Positions 1-7,847 of a stretch of 64,000 nucleotides of DNA are shown here, piece after piece. This stretch comes from Edwardsiella anguillarum. Lineage in GTDB: Bacteria > Pseudomonadota > Gammaproteobacteria > Enterobacterales > Enterobacteriaceae. The stretch lies in assembly GCF_008801815.1 (NCBI RefSeq), contig NZ_VZOX01000001.1. One strand, 5' to 3'. The first letter of the stretch is position 1. Each line of letters begins with the position of its first letter. The position numbers were made by a program, and so were the translations under genes. The notes under the pieces were generated by a model. The model saw nothing but the letters and a program-made list of their open reading frames with translations, was not told where the DNA came from and searched no databases.

Positions 1-321
1 TAGCGTAAATATCTCTTCCCACAGTCCCAAGAATAGGCGCTGAGCATTGCTTTTATTTTTACGGCGCAGATCCGCCGCCTTCCTCGCAAAACGCAGCGCC
101 TGTGCTACTTTTTCCGGCAGCGGTCAGGATGCTGCACCGAAGCCCTCTCCCGGCACCCGAGCGCCCGCGGCAGGCCGACGAGATGCCGCGGGTGGCGCCC
201 CGCACCACGGTTAAACAAAGCATCAACAGACAAGACTTTAAGCTAAAAATACCGCAAAAAAATAAAGTTATGATGACGATTAAGAACACCCCGCGTTACA
301 TATCAGCTAATTGGATGAATT
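1..321. other. Left-edge region without a convincing gene
   Basis: No complete gene is visible here. On the minus strand, one frame is open from the window edge to about position 123 and reads like a basic, amphipathic C-terminal or internal protein segment. It is bounded by a TGA at its upstream end and has no plausible start codon, so it could be the remnant of a gene lying mostly outside the window. The last 100 bp are AT-rich compared with the rest of the window and probably contain the promoter of the gene starting at 322. No terminator or repeat was seen. Confidence 0.4.
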
Positions 322-1266
322 ATGGGTTCTTTTTTTAAACAGCTGTACCGCTACTCCCACCCCCGCCCCTATCGCCATAACGAAAATCTTTGGCCATACG
401 TAAAAATCACGCGCGGCGACGGCGGTGAAATTGTAACGTTAGATTACAAAAAACAGCCGATCCCCATCGTCCCGCTGAGCCAGCTGCAGCGCAGCAGTCA
501 CGGTAAGGTGCTGCTGACGGCGAGCGGCCCGTCGGTCAATACGCTCTGTTTTGAGCAGCTCCCCGCCATGCCCGCCGTCGGGGTGAACGGCGCCTACTTT
601 TTACATCACAAGGTTGACTTTACTTTTTACGTTATCATCGATATGGGGTTTATCGATCGGCGTCCGGACGTCGTTCTGGAGGTGATTAAACAGTGCGGAT
701 TAACCCTGTTTACCACCGTTCACGGTATGGCCCGCATCCTCGACCGCTTTACCCTCGGCGCCCTCCGCTGCCGCCTGGCCATCATTGAGGATATCGCGGA
801 AAAGGTCTATTGCCCCAGCCTCACGCCTCGCCAGCTTAGGGCGCACTATGGGCAGGACCGCAGCATACAATTTTCCGACAATGAGCAGAGCATTGGGTTC
901 AGCCAGGATATCCGCCGCGGCATCTTCGACGCGGGCACCGTCGTCTATTGGGCGCTGCAGATCGTCGCCTACCTTGGCTTTAATACGATATTTATCGCCG
1001 GGCTGGATATGAACAATTTCGACCGTCCCCGTTTCTATGAGACCCTGGGCAGCATGCTGCCGACCTTTTTAGCCGATAAAGTAGAACCGCTGATCATCCC
1101 GGCCTTTCTGCATGCAAGCCAGGTGATGAAGGCCAATAATATCGACATCAAAAATCTCTCGCTGAATAGCGCGATCGACGACGCTATTTTTGAAAAAATT
1201 GACGCCCGGCGCTACTTTCAGCAATGGAGTCCTCATGTGGAAAAGGCTGAGCCCGGCATCATATAA
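322..1266 (+). CDS. waaZ: WaaZ-like lipopolysaccharide core Kdo transferase
   Basis: The 314-residue protein resembles WaaZ/RfaZ, which is needed to add a third Kdo residue to the LPS inner core at the cytoplasmic face of the inner membrane. Family signs are an N-terminal nucleotide-binding-like strand and loop with SGPSVN (about residues 67-72), a following VNGA motif, the segment FDAGTVVYWALQI (about 203-215) and IAGLDMNNF (about 226-234) followed by PRFYE. There is no signal peptide. WaaZ of E. coli is a little shorter (about 283 residues). The gene stands alone, away from any recognisable waa cluster inside the window, with an AT-rich upstream region, which suggests lateral acquisition or that further LPS genes lie beyond the left edge. 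The family call rests on remembered similarity; the exact sugar transferred is inferred. Confidence 0.68.
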   Translation: MGSFFKQLYRYSHPRPYRHNENLWPYVKITRGDGGEIVTLDYKKQPIPIVPLSQLQRSSHGKVLLTASGPSVNTLCFEQLPAMPAVGVNGAYFLHHKVDFTFYVIIDMGFIDRRPDVVLEVIKQCGLTLFTTVHGMARILDRFTLGALRCRLAIIEDIAEKVYCPSLTPRQLRAHYGQDRSIQFSDNEQSIGFSQDIRRGIFDAGTVVYWALQIVAYLGFNTIFIAGLDMNNFDRPRFYETLGSMLPTFLADKVEPLIIPAFLHASQVMKANNIDIKNLSLNSAIDDAIFEKIDARRYFQQWSPHVEKAEPGII

Positions 1267-1406
1267 TTGCCATAGGTACGGACATTCGCGTCGTTGGGTG
1301 ACGTGTCAGACATCATCGCAGGATAAAATCAGAGAAAACCCTTTAAGGGTCTCTTAATATTTTTCAGCTAGTCTACAATGTCACGAACCCATGAGAGTGA
1401 GAGACC

Positions 1407-1943
1407 ATGCAACGCTTTAGTAAAATACAAATATCCCTGCACTGGATAACGCTGCTGCTGATTGCCATCGCCTATATCAGCATTGAGTTCCGCAGCCTGT
1501 TTGCCAAGGACTCACCGGCCTATCTATTGATGCGCGAAGTTCACTACAATGCCGGCGTACTGGTATGGATTGCGATGCTGATACGCCTCGGGCTACGTCA
1601 CATCCTGCCGGATCCGCCGATCCTGCCGCCGCCGCCGCGCTGGCAGCATCTGGCGGCGCGCATGATGTACCTGACGCTCTACCTCTGGTTCCTGGCGATC
1701 CCGCTGCTGGGCGTCACCTTGATGGCCTACGGCGGTAAAAGCTGGTCGCTGTTTGGCATGACCATCGCCCCCTGGGTTACGCCGGATCCTTCCATGAAGT
1801 CCGTGATAAAAGAGTGGCACGTGGTGCTGGCCAATATCGGCTACGCCCTGATCGCTATGCACACCGCCGCCGCGCTGTTCCACCACTATGTCATCCGTGA
1901 TAACGCGCTGCTGCTGATGATGCCGCAGAAAAAAACGCGCTGA
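1407..1943 (+). CDS. cybB: Cytochrome b561
   Basis: This 178-residue integral membrane cytochrome binds two b-type hemes and, in E. coli, passes electrons from ubiquinol to oxygen, acting as a superoxide:ubiquinone oxidoreductase. Four hydrophobic helices are visible at roughly residues 11-27, 45-63, 88-108 and 136-160. Candidate heme-ligand histidines sit at 12, 46, 138 and 152, matching the four-helix CybB pattern, and HW follows the first helix start as in the family. Length equals that of E. coli CybB (about 176). A GAGAG element lies just upstream of the ATG and TACAAT at 1374-1379 is a possible -10 box. It is monocistronic: a hairpin follows directly and bglX begins 240 bp later with its own ribosome binding site. 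Confidence 0.93.
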   Translation: MQRFSKIQISLHWITLLLIAIAYISIEFRSLFAKDSPAYLLMREVHYNAGVLVWIAMLIRLGLRHILPDPPILPPPPRWQHLAARMMYLTLYLWFLAIPLLGVTLMAYGGKSWSLFGMTIAPWVTPDPSMKSVIKEWHVVLANIGYALIAMHTAAALFHHYVIRDNALLLMMPQKKTR

Positions 1944-1948
1944 TCCGC

Positions 1949-1974
1949 CTCAGGCGCCGACGCCGGCGCCTGAG
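1949..1974 (+). terminator. Hairpin after cybB
   Basis: A 10-bp perfect GC-rich stem (CTCAGGCGCC pairing with GGCGCCTGAG) encloses a 6-nt loop just after the cybB stop codon. No U-tract follows, so it is either a weak terminator or an mRNA 3'-end stabiliser. Confidence 0.45.
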
Positions 1975-2182
1975 ATCGCCCCGCCCCTCCCCCGCTTACC
2001 TATCCAACATAAATTAAGAAGCACGAAGCAACTATTCACCTGTATGATATGTATCCTTAAAACGCCGTTCCCAGCCTGCGTGATGATCCGCGCACCGCAT
2101 TAAACTGCGCCCCACTGGGAGAGGCCGGTACCGCTCCGATTACGCTGCTGCGTGCAGCCCAGGCAAAGGAAATGTGAACATC

Positions 2183-4486
2183 ATGAAATGGCTCTGCTCA
2201 TTCGGTCTGATCAGCGCTCTATTGACGGCGCCGGCGCTGGCCGGAACGTCAGGCTACCCCACCCAGTGGCCCGATCCCACCCTGCCCCGAGACGCCTTTG
2301 TCACCCAGATGCTGCAGCGAATGACCCTGGCGGAAAAAATAGGCCAGCTGCGGCTGATCAGCGTCGGCCCCGATAACCCCAAGGAAAAGGTCTACACGAT
2401 GATCGCCGGCGGCCAGGTCGGCGCCATCTTCAATACCGTCACCCGACCCGGGATCCGCGGCATGCAGGATCAGGCCGTGCGGCACAGTCGAATGAAAATC
2501 CCACTGTTTTTCGCCTATGACGTCATCCACGGGCAGCGCACGGTATTTCCCATCAGCCTGGGGCTGGCCGCCAGCTGGGATCGCGATCTGGTCACCACCG
2601 TCGGGCGCGTCTCGGCCTATGAGGCCAGCGAAGACGGGCTGAACATGACTTGGGCGCCGATGGTCGACATCACCCGCGACCCGCGCTGGGGCCGCACCTC
2701 GGAGGGCTTTGGCGAAGATACCTATCTCACCTCAGAAATGGGGCGTCTGATGGTCAAGGCGATGCAGGGGCGTCACCCGGGCGATCGCCATGCGCTGATG
2801 ACCAGCGTCAAACACTATGCGCTCTACGGCGCCGTTGAAGGCGGGCGCGACTACAACAGCGTCGACATGAGTCCTCAGCGCATGTTCCAGGACTACCTTC
2901 CCCCGTACAAGGCGGCGCTGGACGCCGGCAGCGGCGGTGTGATGGTCTCCCTGAACGCCATTAACGGTACCCCGGCCAGCGCCGACCCCTGGCTGCTGAA
3001 AACCCTGCTGCGCGACCAGTGGGGCTTTCAGGGCATCACCATCAGCGATCACGGCGCCATTAAGGAGCTGATTAACCACGGCGTCGCCCGCGATCCCCAG
3101 GATGCGGTGCGCCTGGCGATCCAGTCCGGTATCGATATGAGCATGAGCGACGAATACTACAGCCAGTACCTGCCGGGACTGGTGAAAAGCGGCCGGGTCA
3201 GCGCCGCCGCCGTCGATGATGCCTGCCGCCACGTACTGAACGTGAAGTACGACATGGGGCTGTTCCACGATCCCTATCGCCATCTCGGCCCCGTCGGCAG
3301 CGATCCCCAGGACACGGACGCCGAAAGCCGCCTGCACCGCGCCGAGGCGCGCACGGTCGCCGCCCAAACGCTGGTGCTGCTGAAAAACCGCCTGGATACC
3401 CTGCCCCTGGCGCGCCGCGGCACCCTCGCCGTCGTCGGTCCGCTGGCCGACAGCCAGCGCGACGTGATCGGCAGTTGGTCGGCCGCCGGCAAGCCTGCGC
3501 AGGCCGTCACCCTTCTCAGCGGGATCCGCAACGCCATGGCCGGCCATGGCCGCGTGCTGTACGCGCGCGGCGCCAACGTCAGCAATGACGCAGACATTCT
3601 CCAGTTTCTCAATCAGTACGGCCCCTCCGTCAGCGTCGACCCGCGTCCCGCCCAGGCGCTGATCGATGAGGCGGTCACCGTGGCCAGACAGGCCGATGCG
3701 GTGGTGGCGGTCGTCGGCGAGGCGCAGGGGATGGCCCACGAGGCCTCCAGCCGCACCCATATCGATCTGCCGCAGAGTCAGCGGGATCTGATCGCCGCCC
3801 TCAAGCAGACCGGCAAGCCGCTGGTCTTGGTGCTGATGAATGGGCGTCCGCTGACCCTGGTACGCGAAGATCAGCAGGCTGACGCCATCCTGGAGAGCTG
3901 GTTCCCCGGTACCGAGGGCGGCAACGCCGTCGCCGATGTTCTGTTCGGCGACGTTAACCCCTCCGGCAAGCTGCCCATCTCTTTCCCGCGCTCCGTCGGC
4001 CAAATTCCCACCTACTACAGCCGGCTGAATACCGGCCGGCCCTACGATCCGCAAAAGCCGGAGAAGTACACGTCGCACTACTTCGATGAGGCCAACGGCC
4101 CGCTCTACCCCTTCGGCTACGGACTGAGCTATACCCGCTTCACGCTGTCGGAGATCACCCTGTCGGCCCCGCAGATGGCGCGCGATGGGCAGATTGAGGC
4201 CAGCGTCACCGTCACCAATACGGGCCCGCGCGCCGGGGCCACGGTGCTGCAGCTCTACCTGCAGGATCCCGTGGCCAGCATCAGCCGCCCGCTGAAGAGC
4301 CTGCAGGACTTCCGCAAGGTGATGCTGCAGCCGGGCGAACGCCGCCGCGTCAGCTTTACCCTGACGCCGCAGCAGCTGCGCTTCTGGAACGCCCAGATGC
4401 AGCAGGTCATCGAGCCGGGGCGCATCAACGTGTTTATCGGCACCGATGTCCAGCGGGTGAAGCGCGCCCACTTCGAGCTGTTATAG
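2183..4486 (+). CDS. bglX: Periplasmic beta-glucosidase, GH3 family
   Basis: BglX hydrolyses terminal beta-D-glucosyl residues in the periplasm. The 767-residue product starts with a signal peptide (MKWLCS..., cleavage near ALAG at about residue 21). The GH3 N-terminal TIM-barrel domain follows, with the nucleophile Asp about residue 289 in ISDHGAIKE. Then come the second GH3 domain with GEAQGMAHEASSRT and a C-terminal fibronectin-III-like domain, ending in FELL as in E. coli. Length matches E. coli BglX (765). The frame also allows a GTG start at 2174, but AAGGA ends at 2170, too close to it, and alignment with E. coli begins at the ATG at 2183, so I use that. The gene is flanked by cybB upstream and a small membrane ORF downstream and seems monocistronic. 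Confidence 0.96.
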   Translation: MKWLCSFGLISALLTAPALAGTSGYPTQWPDPTLPRDAFVTQMLQRMTLAEKIGQLRLISVGPDNPKEKVYTMIAGGQVGAIFNTVTRPGIRGMQDQAVRHSRMKIPLFFAYDVIHGQRTVFPISLGLAASWDRDLVTTVGRVSAYEASEDGLNMTWAPMVDITRDPRWGRTSEGFGEDTYLTSEMGRLMVKAMQGRHPGDRHALMTSVKHYALYGAVEGGRDYNSVDMSPQRMFQDYLPPYKAALDAGSGGVMVSLNAINGTPASADPWLLKTLLRDQWGFQGITISDHGAIKELINHGVARDPQDAVRLAIQSGIDMSMSDEYYSQYLPGLVKSGRVSAAAVDDACRHVLNVKYDMGLFHDPYRHLGPVGSDPQDTDAESRLHRAEARTVAAQTLVLLKNRLDTLPLARRGTLAVVGPLADSQRDVIGSWSAAGKPAQAVTLLSGIRNAMAGHGRVLYARGANVSNDADILQFLNQYGPSVSVDPRPAQALIDEAVTVARQADAVVAVVGEAQGMAHEASSRTHIDLPQSQRDLIAALKQTGKPLVLVLMNGRPLTLVREDQQADAILESWFPGTEGGNAVADVLFGDVNPSGKLPISFPRSVGQIPTYYSRLNTGRPYDPQKPEKYTSHYFDEANGPLYPFGYGLSYTRFTLSEITLSAPQMARDGQIEASVTVTNTGPRAGATVLQLYLQDPVASISRPLKSLQDFRKVMLQPGERRRVSFTLTPQQLRFWNAQMQQVIEPGRINVFIGTDVQRVKRAHFELL

Positions 4487-4499
4487 CCCGGCGCTTTTC

Positions 4500-4521
4500 T
4501 TATGCGCCCGCGGGCGCATAA
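4500..4521. repeat. 22-bp perfect palindrome after bglX
   Basis: A perfect 22-bp palindrome (TTATGCGCCC/GC core and its complement) starts 14 bp after the bglX stop codon. It would form a GC-rich hairpin in RNA. Only a short U-containing stretch follows, so termination would be inefficient. A second GC hairpin (CCCCGGC...GCCGGGG) lies at about 4533-4549 before the next small gene. Confidence 0.5.
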
Positions 4522-4575
4522 TCAATCTCATCGCCCCGGCGCCGCCGGGGCCGCCGTATCTTTAGGGGGAGCGCT

Positions 4576-4731
4576 ATGTATACCTGGCCAAGCCTGCTCG
4601 TCATGATTATCTTCAGCCTCGGCATGACCCTGCTGTCGATCATGCTGGGCGTGGAGAGTCCCTGGGTCCGTCTGTGTATCTTCTTCATCAGCGCCTTTGC
4701 CTGCGATCTCTTTTTCTCCATTACCCGCTAG
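4576..4731 (+). CDS. Small hypothetical membrane protein, 51 residues
   Basis: I do not recognise this protein. The ORF runs ATG to TAG with 51 codons and is preceded by a strong ribosome binding site (TAGGGGGA ending 5 nt before the ATG). Two hydrophobic segments are visible, about residues 5-25 and 32-48, joined by a short polar turn (GVESPW), so a two-helix inner-membrane hairpin protein is likely. It contains two Cys (34 and 43) in the second helix. It is followed within 10 bp by the bidirectional hairpin that also ends nuo. Codon choice resembles the neighbours. It lies between bglX and the nuo terminator, where E. coli has unrelated genes. Function unknown; existence is supported by the RBS, the TM pattern and the terminator placement. 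Confidence 0.62.
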   Translation: MYTWPSLLVMIIFSLGMTLLSIMLGVESPWVRLCIFFISAFACDLFFSITR

Positions 4732-4732
4732 A

Positions 4733-4763
4733 TAAAAAAATGCCGGGCCCCTGGCCCGGCATT
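4733..4763 (-). terminator. Rho-independent terminator of the nuo operon
   Basis: An 11-bp perfect stem (AATGCCGGGCC with GGCCCGGCATT, loop of 3 nt) is followed, on the minus strand, by a run of seven T. It lies 20 bp after the nuoN stop codon. Read on the plus strand it also follows the 51-residue ORF but lacks a U-tract there. Confidence 0.9.
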
Positions 4764-4782
4764 GTCTCATCGGTGCCCCCTA

Positions 4783-6240
4783 TCAGGGCAGCGGCTGTGC
4801 CAGCTGTACCAGCGAAATCAGCGTCTGCGGGAAGATCCCCGTCAGCACCACCAGCACGCCAGAGAGCAGCACCACCACCCCACCGGCGGTGAGCGCCCAG
4901 TTATTCGGGGTGTCGCGGATCAGCGTCTGCGGCGCGCGTAGGTACATGCTGACCGCTACGCGCAGGTAGTAGTACAGGCCGATCGCGCTGCCGACCACCA
5001 CCGCGCCGACCAGCCACCACAGCCCGGCGCTGACGCCCGCCATCACCACGAACAGCTTACCGATAAAGCCCAGGGTCATCGGGATGCCGGCCAGGGAGAG
5101 CATGGATACGGTCATCACCGCCGACAGAATCGGCTTATGCCAGAACAGGCCGCGGTAGGAGTAAAGCGACTCGGCATCCGGCCCGCTATAGGGGCTGGAC
5201 ATCAGGCTAACGATACCGAAAGCCGACAGGCTGGCGAACAGATAGCCGGCCAGATAGACCCCGGCGGTCTCGATCGCAATGCCCTCGCTCTGCACGGCGA
5301 TCAGTGCCACCAGCAGATAGCCCAGGTGGGCGATAGAGGAGTAGCCCAGCAGACGTTTGATGTTGCTCTGGGTGACCGCCATCAGGTTACCGAACAGGAT
5401 GGAGCAGAAGGCGATGACGCCCAGCACCACGCGCACCGCCTCGCTGTCTGTCGCCGGCAGCAGGATGAACAGACGCAACAGCACGGCAAAGATGGCGATC
5501 TTGCTGGCGGTCGCCAGGAAGGTCGACACCGGCGCCGGCGCCCCCTGATAGACATCCGGCGTCCACAGCTGGAACGGCGCCAGCGACAGCTTGAAGCCAA
5601 AGCCCACCAGCATCATGCCCAGCCCCACCAGCACCAGCGGCTGGGTCAGCATGCTGCCGCCCAGCGCATAGCCCAGACCGGCAAAGGAGAGATCGCCGGA
5701 CTGCGCGTACAGCAGCGCCATGCCGAACAGCAGGAAGGCGGACGCGGCGGCCGAGAGAATGGCGTACTTGATCGCCGCCTCCAGCGAGCGCTTCTGGCGA
5801 TAGGCGTAGCCCACCAGACCGAACAGCGGCAGGGAGATAAGCTCTATCCCCAGGAACAGCGCCGCCAGATGGTTGGCGCAGGCCAGCAAGATCCCGCCCA
5901 GCGTGGCGATCAGCACCAGCAGGTAGAACTCGTCGCGGTTATCCGGATAGCCCTGCAGCCACGGGTAGGCAAAGGTGCAGGTCGCCAGCGCGGAGAGCAG
6001 CACCAGCGCGGTGTACAGCATGGAGAAACCGTCCACATGCATCAGCGGAGTAATGTCGCTGGGCACCGCGGCGGCCACCAGAAACAGCGACAGCAGCGCC
6101 GCGTTCAGGCCAATCACGGTCACCGTCGCGTTGACGAAGTGGTTGCGTCGCCACGCAATGCACAGCATCACAACCACCACCGTCAATCCGACGATCAACA
6201 GCGGTAGCAGTGCGATCAGATTTTGAGGAGTTATTGTCAT
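4783..6240 (-). CDS. nuoN: NADH-quinone oxidoreductase subunit N
   Basis: NuoN is one of three antiporter-like, proton-translocating membrane subunits of NDH-1 (complex I). The 485-residue protein consists of about 14 hydrophobic helices. It has the family's conserved charged residues in helices, including Glu in a LFLGIELISLPLFGL stretch (around residue 130) and Lys in SNIKRLLGYSSIAHLGY (around 290-306). Length equals E. coli NuoN (485). It is the last gene of the operon, 6 bp after nuoM, and is followed by the terminator at 4733-4763. The ATG starts directly after GGAG-poor sequence; translational coupling to nuoM is likely. Confidence 0.97.
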   Translation of the reverse strand: MTITPQNLIALLPLLIVGLTVVVVMLCIAWRRNHFVNATVTVIGLNAALLSLFLVAAAVPSDITPLMHVDGFSMLYTALVLLSALATCTFAYPWLQGYPDNRDEFYLLVLIATLGGILLACANHLAALFLGIELISLPLFGLVGYAYRQKRSLEAAIKYAILSAAASAFLLFGMALLYAQSGDLSFAGLGYALGGSMLTQPLVLVGLGMMLVGFGFKLSLAPFQLWTPDVYQGAPAPVSTFLATASKIAIFAVLLRLFILLPATDSEAVRVVLGVIAFCSILFGNLMAVTQSNIKRLLGYSSIAHLGYLLVALIAVQSEGIAIETAGVYLAGYLFASLSAFGIVSLMSSPYSGPDAESLYSYRGLFWHKPILSAVMTVSMLSLAGIPMTLGFIGKLFVVMAGVSAGLWWLVGAVVVGSAIGLYYYLRVAVSMYLRAPQTLIRDTPNNWALTAGGVVVLLSGVLVVLTGIFPQTLISLVQLAQPLP

Positions 6241-6246
6241 GGCGAT

Positions 6247-7770
6247 TTACGGCCTTGTGGTTAAAGTTGAAGCAGAAGCGAACCAATGCTGAATATTGCC
6301 CATCGCCGCGCTGGAGGTATCTAGCACCGGCTGCGGGAAGATCCCCAGCAGCACCAGCAGTACCACCAGCAGCAGAATCAGCGACAGCTCACGCACGCTC
6401 AGACTGGCCAGCGGCTGGTCTGACTTGGGCGCGCCGTAGTAGGCGCGCTGCATCATCACCAGCGAATAGACGGACGCAAACACCAGGCCGAAGCTGGCGA
6501 CCACCGTCGTCACCGGCACCACCTGGAAGCTGCCGAACATCATCATAAATTCACCGACGAAGTTACCGGTGCCCGGCATCCCCAGGGTCGCCACGGCGAA
6601 GAATAGCGACAGCGCGGGCAGGTACTTCACACGCCCCCACAGGCCGCCCATCTCGCGCAGATCGCGGGTATGCAGGCGCTCATACAGCTGACCGGTAATG
6701 ATGAACAGCCCGGCGGCGGAGAGGCCGTGCGCGATCATCTGCACCACCGCCCCCTGGAACGCCAGCTGACTGCCGGAGTAGATGGCGATCATCACAAAGC
6801 CCATGTGCGACACCGAGGTGTAGGCGATCAGACGCTTGATATCCGTCTGGATATAGGCCATCCAGGCGCCGTAGAAGATCCCGATCACCCCCAGCGCCAT
6901 AGCGATGGGCGCGAACTCGAGCGAGGCCTGCGGGAACAGCGGCAGGCTGAAACGCAGCAGGCCATAGGCCGCGGTCTTCAGCAGGATACCGGCCAAGTCG
7001 ACGGAGCCGGCGGTCGGCGCCTGACTGTGCGCGTCCGGCAGCCAGCCGTGCAGCGGCACCACCGGCATCTTCACCGCAAAGGCGATAAAGAAGCCCAGCA
7101 TCAGCAGATACTGCACCGTGTGGCTCATCGGCGTGTTGAGCAGCACCTCATAGTCGAAGCTCAGCACCCCGGTGGCGTTGTAGTGCACCCACACCAGGCC
7201 GAAGATGGCGATCAGCATCACCAGACCGCTGGCCTGGGTATAGATGAAGAACTTGGTCGCCGCGCTGATGCGCGTCTTGCCGTCGGATCCCTTATGGCCC
7301 CACAGGGCGATTAGGAAGTACATCGGCACCAGCATCATTTCCCAGAAGAAGAAGAACAGGAACATGTCGATGGCCAGGAAGACGCCGATCACCCCTGCCA
7401 GGATCCACAGCAGGTTAAGGTGGAAGAAGCCCTGGTACTTATGGATCTCATTCCAGGAGCAGAGGATGGCCAGCACCCCCAGCAGCGCGGTCAGCACCAC
7501 CATCAGCAGCGACAAGCCGTCGAGCGCCAGATGGAAGGAGATGCCCAGGCTCGGGATCCACGGCACCATGAAGCTGGACTGCCACTGTGGAATACCCGCC
7601 GCCTGGGTCAAGCCATAGTTGCCCTGCAGCCACAGGTACAGCGACAGCAGCAGCGTCAGGCCCATGGCCAGCAGCGCAATCCAGCGCGGCGCTTTCAGCC
7701 CCAGACGCTCGCCCTGCCAGGACAGCAGACCGCCAATCAGCGGGATAAGAATTAGCCAAGGTAATAACAT
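6247..7770 (-). CDS. nuoM: NADH-quinone oxidoreductase subunit M
   Basis: NuoM is the second antiporter-like proton pump subunit of the NDH-1 membrane arm. The 507-residue protein is hydrophobic throughout. It carries the conserved FFFWEMMLVPMYFLIALWG segment (about residues 140-158, with the functionally essential Glu of E. coli Glu144), LHGWLPDAHSQAPT (about 246-259) and TDIKRLIAYTSVSHMGF (about 311-327). The length is close to E. coli NuoM (509). It lies between nuoL (77 bp upstream) and nuoN (6 bp downstream). The 77-bp nuoL-nuoM gap is one of the few long spacers inside the operon and contains GGAGGAG followed by a weaker site near the ATG. Confidence 0.97.
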   Translation of the reverse strand: MLLPWLILIPLIGGLLSWQGERLGLKAPRWIALLAMGLTLLLSLYLWLQGNYGLTQAAGIPQWQSSFMVPWIPSLGISFHLALDGLSLLMVVLTALLGVLAILCSWNEIHKYQGFFHLNLLWILAGVIGVFLAIDMFLFFFFWEMMLVPMYFLIALWGHKGSDGKTRISAATKFFIYTQASGLVMLIAIFGLVWVHYNATGVLSFDYEVLLNTPMSHTVQYLLMLGFFIAFAVKMPVVPLHGWLPDAHSQAPTAGSVDLAGILLKTAAYGLLRFSLPLFPQASLEFAPIAMALGVIGIFYGAWMAYIQTDIKRLIAYTSVSHMGFVMIAIYSGSQLAFQGAVVQMIAHGLSAAGLFIITGQLYERLHTRDLREMGGLWGRVKYLPALSLFFAVATLGMPGTGNFVGEFMMMFGSFQVVPVTTVVASFGLVFASVYSLVMMQRAYYGAPKSDQPLASLSVRELSLILLLVVLLVLLGIFPQPVLDTSSAAMGNIQHWFASASTLTTRP

Positions 7771-7847
7771 GGCGTTTGGTTTCCCTTATTCTGAATACAT
7801 TCAAACGGAGGAGACAGGGGTCGTCCCCTCACCCGCTTTAACGAGAT

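Noticed and set aside
1..123. Minus-strand open frame at the left edge as a gene
   Set aside because: Preceded by a TGA and without a start codon; kept only as a remark because it runs off the window.
1338..1350. ACCCTTTAAGGGT palindrome before cybB
   Set aside because: Short and common; insufficient evidence for an operator or terminator.
2732..4471. Long antisense open frame opposite bglX
   Set aside because: High-GC shadow of a well-conserved gene; the product has no domain and bglX is certain.
5137..6207. Plus-strand open frame of 356 codons opposite nuoN
   Set aside because: Gln/His/Arg-rich composition typical of an antisense shadow; nuoN is certain.
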